From Ferruginibacter paludis (GTDB taxonomy: Bacteria; Bacteroidota; Bacteroidia; Chitinophagales; Chitinophagaceae): a stretch of DNA of 64,000 bases. Below the pieces are notes generated by a model, which made no database searches, was not told the origin of the DNA, and saw only the letters and a list, made by a program, of their open reading frames with translations. Of this stretch, positions 1-7,409 are shown one piece after another. Location of the stretch: the NCBI RefSeq assembly GCF_030409685.1, contig NZ_JAUFQJ010000006.1:248001-312000 (forward strand), in the 5' to 3' direction. Every line of letters begins with the position of its first letter. Within the stretch, counting starts at the first letter, position 1. The translations under genes and the position numbers were made by a program.

Positions 1-90
1 AGCTACTACAGCGGTGGCCTTACAACAGAAAATTATTATTTTCCAATGGCACCTTTTAACTGTATGCTGGGAGTGAATATCAGGTTGTAG
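1..90 (+). CDS. C-terminal end of an outer-membrane protein (partial)
   Basis: An open frame enters from the left edge and stops at TAG 88-90, giving 29 residues. The peptide is rich in Tyr, Gly and Thr and ends in GVNIRL, an alternating hydrophobic strand like the closing strand of porin-type beta-barrels. The family cannot be named from this piece. A strong hairpin follows 40 bases later, as expected after the last gene of a transcript. Confidence 0.55.
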   Translation, partial: SYYSGGLTTENYYFPMAPFNCMLGVNIRL

Positions 91-130
91 GAGAAAGCTA
101 ACTTTTTAACGAAATGTCTGACAAGTAGGT

Positions 131-170
131 TAAAAGCAAAAGGAGAAATTAATTTCTCCTTTTGCTTTTA
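131..170. terminator. Bidirectional terminator, perfect 40-base palindrome
   Basis: The two 20-base halves (left half begins TAAAAGCAAAAGG) are exact reverse complements with no separate loop. The ends are A-rich on the left and T-rich on the right, so each strand reads a GC-containing stem followed by T residues. It lies between the + strand gene ending at 90 and the - strand gene ending at 206 and can stop both. Confidence 0.8.
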
Positions 171-205
171 TATGCCTGCTTTATAAAAATTACTTATGCT
201 GCTTG

Positions 206-973
206 CTATAATAAAATGCCCCACATCAACTGATTGATCCAATTTTTATTATCCTCATTGTCCTCAGAATTAGCTGTAAAATCTTTAATTTTTGTGGTTA
301 AAATCGATTTCAACTCTTTGGAGGAATAATATTTTTTAGCGTTGGTAGGCTTTATACTGTTAACGTCAACATTGTTTACTGAAAGTTTGGTAGCCAGCAT
401 AGAAACATACATACGGGGAATGGTAACGCCCAGAATCATTCCGGGTAACCCATTGACGCTGCAGGGGCCTCCGCTGATAGTGATTTCATCAGTATAAAAA
501 GCAAATACATACACACTATCCAGAATTTTGCCAACGGCTTTACGACAATTAAATCCGGCAATAATGCGGCTTTCATTACTAAGCTTCCATTGGATGGGTT
601 GTATGCTGTCTTTTAAATTAAAAAGACTTCCCCATTGCGTTTTTTGAACAATATTCAGGCCGGTATTAAAGTCATTATACCAATCTTTTTGTTCTTCCCC
701 TCTGCGTAAAAATTCCGGCACTTTTGCTTTCTTTTCGTCATAACGATCAAACTTGTAAATGCTCTTATTATCTGCAAATGTAAAAGTATAATATGCCGTT
801 TTAAAAGTGGGTATCTGGTCTTTTAACTGCTCCCAAAATGGATCATTCCCCATAGTTTTTTTAACGTTGGTAATCACCTCAAATTCTATAGTACCCTTAT
901 TGATAAACTGTTGGGCCTTTAAGCTCCCGGTGCTGAGCAGTAAGATAAAAAGACAAGCTATTATATATTTCAT
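206..973 (-). CDS. GLPGLI family secreted protein
   Basis: A 255-residue protein with a Sec signal peptide (residues 1-20, hydrophobic core then Ala-Gln-Gln). The family motif appears near residue 175 as GLPGMI, preceded by a Gly-Gly-Pro stretch. GLPGLI proteins are confined to Bacteroidota, are exported, and have no established biochemical role. The gene starts 19 bases after the stop of a large outer-membrane beta-barrel gene on the same strand, so the two are probably one operon. That pairing recurs in the phylum and suggests a joint job at the outer membrane (inference). Confidence 0.85.
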   Translation of the reverse strand: MKYIIACLFILLLSTGSLKAQQFINKGTIEFEVITNVKKTMGNDPFWEQLKDQIPTFKTAYYTFTFADNKSIYKFDRYDEKKAKVPEFLRRGEEQKDWYNDFNTGLNIVQKTQWGSLFNLKDSIQPIQWKLSNESRIIAGFNCRKAVGKILDSVYVFAFYTDEITISGGPCSVNGLPGMILGVTIPRMYVSMLATKLSVNNVDVNSIKPTNAKKYYSSKELKSILTTKIKDFTANSEDNEDNKNWINQLMWGILL

Positions 974-992
974 ATAGTATTTTTAAAGTTGA

Positions 993-3788
993 TTATTTTG
1001 TTGGAGCGGGTGCTGCCGCCTTATTTTTAAAATTCCACGTAAAGCCCAGCATCCAGTATCTTTTTAGCCTGTCCTGTCTAACTTCAGATAAAGTATTGCT
1101 GTAAAAATTTCTTTGAATGCCCGTGTTTTGATTCAGAATATCCCTGATACTGAAGTAGAGTGTATATTCATCCTTTTTAAAAGTGCGTTGTAGTTTAGCA
1201 TTCCAAAGTTGGTTGCTTAAATTATTTTGAAACTGCGGTGTTTTTTGCCTTACAAAATAATTAAAATCACTTTGCAACGACCAAACCTTTTTTAAATAGT
1301 ACGTAGCGTACAGACCGGTTTCATTTGTGTAGTAATTTATTTTGCTATTGTACTGTTGAGTATTATTACTGTTATAATTAAATTCGTTGCTGACAGTAAC
1401 ATCGTAAGCCTTGTCCTTTGCTTTGTTTAAATAAAGCCTTACACCTGCATTCAAATTCTTGGTAACATTATTTAATCCGTTAATAATTTCCGTACTGTGG
1501 TTATACCCTGCATTTGGACCAACATCTACCCGTATATTGAGTTTTTTCATTTTAAAACCGGCACCGGCATACAAGTTAAAATTAAAATTGCCGTTGGTAT
1601 TTACAGGCGTACTCGTGGTTTTACCGGTAGATGCATCAATTACACGGCTATCAGTAATGGCATTGCTTGTTTGAGTAAAATTAAGATTCTGATAGAGAAA
1701 AAAATCTTTAATAAAATCAAAGCTTTGATGAGAAATATTGAAGTTATTGCTGAATGACGGTTTTAGTAAAGGGTTTCCCAAAACCTGGTTAAAATAGTCG
1801 TTATTATTTCTCAATAGTTGCAACTGATCAATCCGCGGCTGCGTCGTATTTCCATTATAATAAAATCGCAGGTTATGACCAGATTTATAAGCGTATGTAA
1901 GATTTGCGTTAGGGAAAAAGTTAGTATAGCTGCGTGCATACTCTTTGTTGAATGTTTTATCTTTCAAATCAAACCTGGTAAATCCTACACCGGAGCCAAT
2001 ATTAAATTTTAATTTTTTATAGTTGTAATTAATCTTAAATCCAGGTTTATTAACTGTGATGCGCTGATCAAATAAATTGGTTAAGGAATCCACTTCATCG
2101 TCGTATTTACCAGACAATGGAGAATAGGAATGAGTTGTTTGGTTATTTTTTCCTGTACCAATACTTGTTTCATAATCCAGTTCCAAAGCATACTTTTTAC
2201 CAAGCGGTTCGGTATAAACCGCTTTTGCTAAAAACTGATCGGTGCTTCGGTCAAAGTCTTTCTGCTGGTCAAACTTTTGGCTGAAGGATACAACTCCCCC
2301 TGAGTAAATTTCATTATCCGATTTTAAGAAATTGGTGCCATTTGTATTCAATGTATTCCAGTCTGTGGTTAACGAAAACGTTCTGCGCAACTTCTTAAAT
2401 TTATGTTTAAAAAGCAACGTTCCGTTAAATGCAAGTTTATCGGAATTTGTGGTCAAATCACGCTGGCTGGTATTGTTTGTTTTACCGAACTGGTTGGTAT
2501 TAATTGAGGTAGCGTACGATTCACTTTCTGTATTATAGGCATTTAATTTTGCTGTAAGTTTAAGCGAATTTGCAGAGTCAATTTTAAAATCATAGACACC
2601 TTTTAGTTTAAATGTTTCCTTTTTAACGTGCATATTTTCAGTACCATTTACATTAAAAAAAGAATCGGCCAGCTGCGTTTGTGTAAAAGTCTTTTTTGTA
2701 TTAATGTAATCCTGGTAATTGTATTTTGGTGAAAAGGAAAGCCCTTGCTTGTCGTCATGCCATTTATTGCTATACTGGAGACCGACATTATTATTTTTAA
2801 AAAATCCGTTTTGGGTGTCCACATAAGGCTCATCGTCGGAGCTTCCCTGCCAGTTAAAATTTATGCCTCCGTCTTCATCGGCACTAACTGAAAAATTATC
2901 GTTGTCTCCGCCAAACTTATCATTGTCCTGCCAGTTCAAACCATCCTGCCCTGTATTGCCGCTTAAGAAATACCCCGAAATTTTTCGTTTGCCTTTAAAG
3001 GAACTAAGCAAGATATTATTGTTGTACCGGTCACCAAAATCTTTATTCAATCCTCCTGACAAATCTATCTTTCCGAAATATCCCTTCTTCCGGTCATCCT
3101 TTAATTTAAGGTTGATTGTTTTTTTTGTTTTACCATCATCAATGCCTGTAAACTCCGCCTGGTCGCTTTTCTTGTCAAATACCTGCACTTCTTTTACCGC
3201 ATCCGCCCTTAGATTTTTAACTGCCATTCCGGGGTCATCTCCAAAAAATTCTTCCCCATCTACCAATACCTTTTCTACCGTTTCGCCCATAGCTTTTATT
3301 TTACCATCTTTATCTACCTGTATACCTGGTAACTTTTTCAACAACTCTTCCACATTAGCATTGGCGCTCACCTTAAAACTGTCTGCCGTAAAAATGGTGG
3401 TATCGCCATGTATACGCATTGAACCACCGCTTTTAATAATAAGATCCTGCATCAGTTTAATTTTGGGTAGGATTGCCAGGTTATTCAGCTCAAGTCCTTT
3501 ATCTGTAAGGGTTATATCGTCCAGCAAGTCTGCATAGGCAGGATGCGTCATCATCAAAATATACTTTCCTTCGGGAAGATTTTTTAGCGTAAACTTTCCC
3601 TCTTTGTCGGTTCGGGTAAACTTGATAAGGGTTGAATCGACAGGTTTTAAAATGGCTATTACCACATTACTGACCTGCTTTTTGTCTGTTGTATCAGTAA
3701 CAGATCCGGTTATGTTCTGGGCGTTGGCAATAAAACATGAAAGGCACAAAAAAATAATTAATAAAACGGGGCGGAAGGGATGCATCAT
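993..3788 (-). CDS. Large outer-membrane beta-barrel protein (TonB-receptor-like, OMP_b-brl_3 type)
   Basis: 931 residues. After a signal peptide (1-23) comes a carboxypeptidase-regulatory-like beta-sandwich (about 25-105, with GKFTLKNLPEGKY), then a plug-like region with the strongly conserved VLVDGEEFFGDDP stretch near residue 175 and KKTINLKLKDDRKKGYFG near 230. The rest is a long barrel rich in Asn, Tyr and Phe, ending in aromatic strands (WMLGFTWNFKN). The fold resembles TonB-dependent receptors, but no TonB box can be pointed out, and the substrate is unknown. First gene of a probable operon with the GLPGLI gene. The start at 3788 gives a complete signal peptide. Confidence 0.85.
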   Translation of the reverse strand: MMHPFRPVLLIIFLCLSCFIANAQNITGSVTDTTDKKQVSNVVIAILKPVDSTLIKFTRTDKEGKFTLKNLPEGKYILMMTHPAYADLLDDITLTDKGLELNNLAILPKIKLMQDLIIKSGGSMRIHGDTTIFTADSFKVSANANVEELLKKLPGIQVDKDGKIKAMGETVEKVLVDGEEFFGDDPGMAVKNLRADAVKEVQVFDKKSDQAEFTGIDDGKTKKTINLKLKDDRKKGYFGKIDLSGGLNKDFGDRYNNNILLSSFKGKRKISGYFLSGNTGQDGLNWQDNDKFGGDNDNFSVSADEDGGINFNWQGSSDDEPYVDTQNGFFKNNNVGLQYSNKWHDDKQGLSFSPKYNYQDYINTKKTFTQTQLADSFFNVNGTENMHVKKETFKLKGVYDFKIDSANSLKLTAKLNAYNTESESYATSINTNQFGKTNNTSQRDLTTNSDKLAFNGTLLFKHKFKKLRRTFSLTTDWNTLNTNGTNFLKSDNEIYSGGVVSFSQKFDQQKDFDRSTDQFLAKAVYTEPLGKKYALELDYETSIGTGKNNQTTHSYSPLSGKYDDEVDSLTNLFDQRITVNKPGFKINYNYKKLKFNIGSGVGFTRFDLKDKTFNKEYARSYTNFFPNANLTYAYKSGHNLRFYYNGNTTQPRIDQLQLLRNNNDYFNQVLGNPLLKPSFSNNFNISHQSFDFIKDFFLYQNLNFTQTSNAITDSRVIDASTGKTTSTPVNTNGNFNFNLYAGAGFKMKKLNIRVDVGPNAGYNHSTEIINGLNNVTKNLNAGVRLYLNKAKDKAYDVTVSNEFNYNSNNTQQYNSKINYYTNETGLYATYYLKKVWSLQSDFNYFVRQKTPQFQNNLSNQLWNAKLQRTFKKDEYTLYFSIRDILNQNTGIQRNFYSNTLSEVRQDRLKRYWMLGFTWNFKNKAAAPAPTK

Positions 3789-3959
3789 GAAGGTATTAGT
3801 AATGGTAAAAAAAAAGGGGTTATTAAAACAGTTTAAATATATTCACATTCTGTAAGGGTATGCTTAAATTTACGTTAAGCAAATCTTAAAGTTATTTTTT
3901 ATAATATAAAACTTATTCCATCAGTGGTGCAGAGGATGCACAGGTGGTAAAAAAAATCA

Positions 3960-5927
3960 ATGATGCAACACGAACCATCTTTCCATAAAAAAAAATACGA
4001 AGAAGAACATTTTGTTGACAGTACCAAACTTGTCTGGAATTATTCTTTGTTTTCTGACACAGACATCAACAATTATCAGCAGGGTAATTTATACAATGGC
4101 TATGAATTATTTGGTAACCACGAGATAGAGGTATTAAATACCAAAGGGTTTTATTTTGCCGTATGGGCGCCCAACGCTACTGAGGTTTCCGTGGTAGGAC
4201 ATTTTAATGACTGGGAAAAAGGAAAACATATTTTGTTTGTACGGCTCGACAGTAGTGGTATCTGGGAAGGGTTCATCCCCAATCTAAAAAAAGGAGAAGC
4301 TTATAAATATCATATTAAAGGTTATAAAGGCGCCGCGATTGACAAAGGAGATCCCTACGCCAACTATTGGGAAATGCGGCCCGAAACAGCGTCCGTAAGC
4401 TGGAACATGCAGTATAACTGGGCTGACAAGGACTGGATGAGCAACAGAAAAAAAAACAATGCCCTTGACGCAGCCTGGAGTGTATATGAAGTGCACCTGG
4501 CCAGTTGGATGCGCCCCGATAAATTTGATGAGGAAAGTTACAATACCTATCAGCAAATTACAGATCGTCTGGTTCCCTATGTAAGTGAGATGGGCTTTAC
4601 ACATGTAGAGTTTATGCCCGTGATGGAACATCCGTTTGATGGAAGCTGGGGTTACCAGGGTACAGGTTTCTTTGCACCAACGTCCCGGTTTGGTGAACCT
4701 GAAGATTTTATGGCCATGGTGGATGCTTTTCACAAAGCGGGCGTAGGCATTATATTAGACTGGGTGCCCTCCCATTTCCCGTATGATGCACATGGCCTCT
4801 TTATGTTTGATGGCACACACACCTACGAGTACGCAGATATGCGTAAAGGATTTCACCCCGACTGGAACAGTTATATTTTCAATTATAAACGCGGCGAAGT
4901 AAAATCATTCCTCATCAGTAGCGCCCGGTTTTGGTTCGACAAGTTTCATATCGACGGCATACGTGTGGACGCTGTAAGTTCTATTTTGCAATTGGATTAT
5001 TCCAGGAAAGAGGGCGAATGGGAACCCAACGAATTTGGCGGCAACGGGAACATTGAAGCCATCGCTTTTATCAAAGAACTGAACGAAACCATTTACCGCG
5101 ATTTCCCGGATGTGCAGATGATTGCCGAGGAAGCAACGGACTGGCCAAAAGTAAGCCGGCCTACATTTACGGATGGTCTTGGTTTCGGAATGAAATGGAT
5201 GATGGGCTGGATGCACGACACACTGGATTATTTTAAAATGGATCCTTACTTTCGCCAGTTTCACCAGGACAAGTTTACATTCAGCATGATGTACTTTTAT
5301 GATGAAAATTTTATGCTTCCTCTCAGTCATGATGAAATTGTACATGGCAAAAGCCCGATGGTTTACAAAATGCCCGGCGACGAATGGCAAAAATTTGCCA
5401 ACCTGCGATTGATGTACACTTACATGTACACCCACCCCGGTGCCAAATTGTTATTTATGGGTAATGAATTTGCGCAAACAACGGAGTGGAATTATAAAAC
5501 AGAACTCAGCTGGGAATTGCTTCAATACGATTCGCATAAAAAAATGCAGGATTGCGTGAAAGCATTGAACCACCTGTATTGCGACCAACCGGCCCTGCAT
5601 GAACTACAGTTTGATATACACGGATTTGAATGGATTGATTTGAACCACCGGCAGGAAGGGGTTATTGTTTTTAAGAGAAAGGGAAAGCAACAAGAAGAGG
5701 ACGTCCTGGTAGTATTGAATATGACACCTGTGGTTCGCAGGGACTGGAAAATAAAAGTAAGCGGTAAAGCTGCATGGGAAGAAATTTTTAACAGCGATCA
5801 AACTGCATTCTGGGGAACAGGGGATGTATACAACCCGGCCGTAAAAACCAAACTATTAGATAAAGACACGGACTTGTATGAAATAAATGTCCATCTCCCT
5901 GCGTTATCAGGATTAGTTTTCCGGTAA
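3960..5927 (+). CDS. glgB: 1,4-alpha-glucan branching enzyme (GH13)
   Basis: 655 residues. It cuts an alpha-1,4 glucan chain and rejoins it as an alpha-1,6 branch during glycogen synthesis in the cytoplasm. A CBM48-type beta-sandwich (about 60-150, FAVWAPNATEVSVVGHFNDW) precedes the GH13 barrel. The catalytic triad is visible: nucleophile Asp near 337 in DGIRVDA, acid/base Glu near 393 in AEEATDW, and Asp near 458 in LSHDEIVHGK. The LSHDE(I/V)VHGK form is typical of branching enzymes and separates it from amylases. There are two adjacent ATG codons (3960, 3963). It is about 70 residues shorter than the E. coli enzyme at the N-terminus. A TPR gene follows after 29 bases; glgA and glgC lie 12 kb away on the other strand. 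Confidence 0.95.
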   Translation: MMQHEPSFHKKKYEEEHFVDSTKLVWNYSLFSDTDINNYQQGNLYNGYELFGNHEIEVLNTKGFYFAVWAPNATEVSVVGHFNDWEKGKHILFVRLDSSGIWEGFIPNLKKGEAYKYHIKGYKGAAIDKGDPYANYWEMRPETASVSWNMQYNWADKDWMSNRKKNNALDAAWSVYEVHLASWMRPDKFDEESYNTYQQITDRLVPYVSEMGFTHVEFMPVMEHPFDGSWGYQGTGFFAPTSRFGEPEDFMAMVDAFHKAGVGIILDWVPSHFPYDAHGLFMFDGTHTYEYADMRKGFHPDWNSYIFNYKRGEVKSFLISSARFWFDKFHIDGIRVDAVSSILQLDYSRKEGEWEPNEFGGNGNIEAIAFIKELNETIYRDFPDVQMIAEEATDWPKVSRPTFTDGLGFGMKWMMGWMHDTLDYFKMDPYFRQFHQDKFTFSMMYFYDENFMLPLSHDEIVHGKSPMVYKMPGDEWQKFANLRLMYTYMYTHPGAKLLFMGNEFAQTTEWNYKTELSWELLQYDSHKKMQDCVKALNHLYCDQPALHELQFDIHGFEWIDLNHRQEGVIVFKRKGKQQEEDVLVVLNMTPVVRRDWKIKVSGKAAWEEIFNSDQTAFWGTGDVYNPAVKTKLLDKDTDLYEINVHLPALSGLVFR

Positions 5928-5956
5928 CCGGAACAATTTTTGTTAAATCCACCCTA

Positions 5957-6979
5957 ATGAAACAGTATACACTTCTAGTTACAGTTGTGGCTATTGCCCA
6001 AGCTTCATTTGCACAAACAGCTGACAGTGCAAAATTATTTTATCAGAAAGGCTTGGTTGAAAATGAGGCCAAACATTTTTTAGTTGCAGCAAACTATTTT
6101 GATAAAGCCATTAAGTTCGATCCAAATTATGCTGCTGCTTACCAGGCAAACGGTTATGCCAGCCTGTCGATGAATAAACAGGATGCAGCCATCCGCAATT
6201 TCTCAAAATTGTATGAGTTGGAACCATCCAATAAAGCGGCCATCAAAGAACTGACAGATCTTTATTTCAGTTATCACCAATATAGTAAAGCAGTTGAGTT
6301 GGCTAAAAAATGTACTGACTGCCCCAATTCGGAAAAGATCATTGCAATGGCCAGCTACAAACAGGAAGACTATGCTACTGCCATTAAAGGCTTGACAAAT
6401 GTGATAGCAAAAAACCCTTCGGATGCTGAAGCGACTTATACAATCGGCCGCAGCTACCTTGATATGGAAGAATATCAAAAAGCTGTTCCGTTTTATACAA
6501 AGGCAGTAGAACTGGATGCAACAAAATATCACTGGATGAATGAACTGGGTTTACTGTTTTATAACCTCAACGATTTTGCGCACGCCAAAACGTATTTTTT
6601 GAAAGCTGTTGAAAGTGGCTATCCGGTTAATAACGACTTCAATGAAAATCTGGGGTACGCTTACATCTTCAGCGGTGAATTTGAAAAAGGTGAAAAAATG
6701 TTACTGGATATTTTAGCAAAGAAGCCGGGTAACAAGGATATCCTCCGCGATATTGCGGAAGCATCGTACAAACAAAAAATGTATGACAAATCACTCGATT
6801 ATTGTCAGCAACTAATCACGTTGGATGATAAGGATGGCAAGGCCTTGTACCAGGCAGGTTTATGTTTTATCAAAAAAGGGTCAAAAGAAAAAGGACAAAA
6901 TATGTGTGATGCGGCTATTAAAATGGACCCTTCTTTATCAGGTTTGCGTACAAAGCAGGATGGCGGAATGGGGCTGTAA
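5957..6979 (+). CDS. Secreted or periplasmic tetratricopeptide-repeat protein
   Basis: 340 residues with a Sec signal peptide (1-19, ending SFAQ) followed by about eight consecutive TPR-like helical pairs. Repeat hallmarks such as the A-x3-F-x-KA-x2-(L/F)-x-P pattern are seen near residues 40-57 (YFDKAIKFDPNYAAAY), 160-190 and 290-330. TPR arrays bind other proteins; the partner is unknown. It lies 29 bases after glgB and before a strong terminator, so it is probably co-transcribed with glgB. A role in glycogen metabolism is unlikely given export; the link may be only transcriptional. Confidence 0.8.
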   Translation: MKQYTLLVTVVAIAQASFAQTADSAKLFYQKGLVENEAKHFLVAANYFDKAIKFDPNYAAAYQANGYASLSMNKQDAAIRNFSKLYELEPSNKAAIKELTDLYFSYHQYSKAVELAKKCTDCPNSEKIIAMASYKQEDYATAIKGLTNVIAKNPSDAEATYTIGRSYLDMEEYQKAVPFYTKAVELDATKYHWMNELGLLFYNLNDFAHAKTYFLKAVESGYPVNNDFNENLGYAYIFSGEFEKGEKMLLDILAKKPGNKDILRDIAEASYKQKMYDKSLDYCQQLITLDDKDGKALYQAGLCFIKKGSKEKGQNMCDAAIKMDPSLSGLRTKQDGGMGL

Positions 6980-7000
6980 ATTATAAGAAATATTGGCTTG

Positions 7001-7042
7001 AAAAAAGAGAGGCACATCTGGTTAAGATGTGTCTTTCTTTTT
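7001..7042 (+). terminator. Rho-independent terminator after glgB-TPR
   Basis: Left arm 7001-7019 (AAAAAAGAGAGGCACATCT) pairs with 7025-7042 with only G-U wobbles, around a 5-base loop, and ends in a T run. Confidence 0.8.
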
Positions 7043-7357
7043 AAATCAGCGTGTTTAATTTATTTGTTTACTATTATTTTTTGCGTTGTTTCGTTGTCAT
7101 TTACAATGCAGTTAACCATATCAATTCCGTTGTCAGTTTCCCTGTCAAATGGAATGTTATTAATGACTCTCATTTGTCAGGGTATTTTTGTAACCCCGTT
7201 GCCCTGATGTGTTTGAAACTAAAATTGTTAACGGGTAAGACTTATTAAGTTCCGAATGGCTTTTCTAATAGATCGACCCAAGGATTTAAATAATTTTAGC
7301 TACGAAACATTTTTTAGGGGTCGGGGATAGTTATTGGGAAACGCAGCTTTTATTAAA
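7043..7357. other. AT-rich intergenic stretch, no gene seen
   Basis: Lies between two facing terminators (7001-7042 and 7358-7394). Short open frames here (about 60-70 codons, Leu/Ile/Phe-rich) have no start context or family resemblance and look like chance. I see no RNA gene or repeat. Confidence 0.4.
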
Positions 7358-7394
7358 AATAATCCCGTTCGCACATAACAGGAACGGGATTATT
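7358..7394 (-). terminator. Rho-independent terminator after secDF
   Basis: Perfect 13-base stem AATAATCCCGTTC (7358-7370) with 7382-7394 and an 11-base loop. Read on the - strand it is followed by TTTTAAT, 16 bases after the secDF stop. Confidence 0.85.
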
Positions 7395-7409
7395 GAAAAA
7401 TTTAAATTA

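Noticed and set aside
2863..3537. A 224-codon + strand frame inside the large barrel gene
   Set aside because: It is the reverse-strand shadow of a strongly supported coding region (Ser/Pro/Leu-rich, no motif).
6998..7248. Two open frames of 65-69 codons after the glgB-TPR terminator
   Set aside because: They overlap the terminator, have Leu/Ile/Phe-biased composition and no family likeness; treated as chance.
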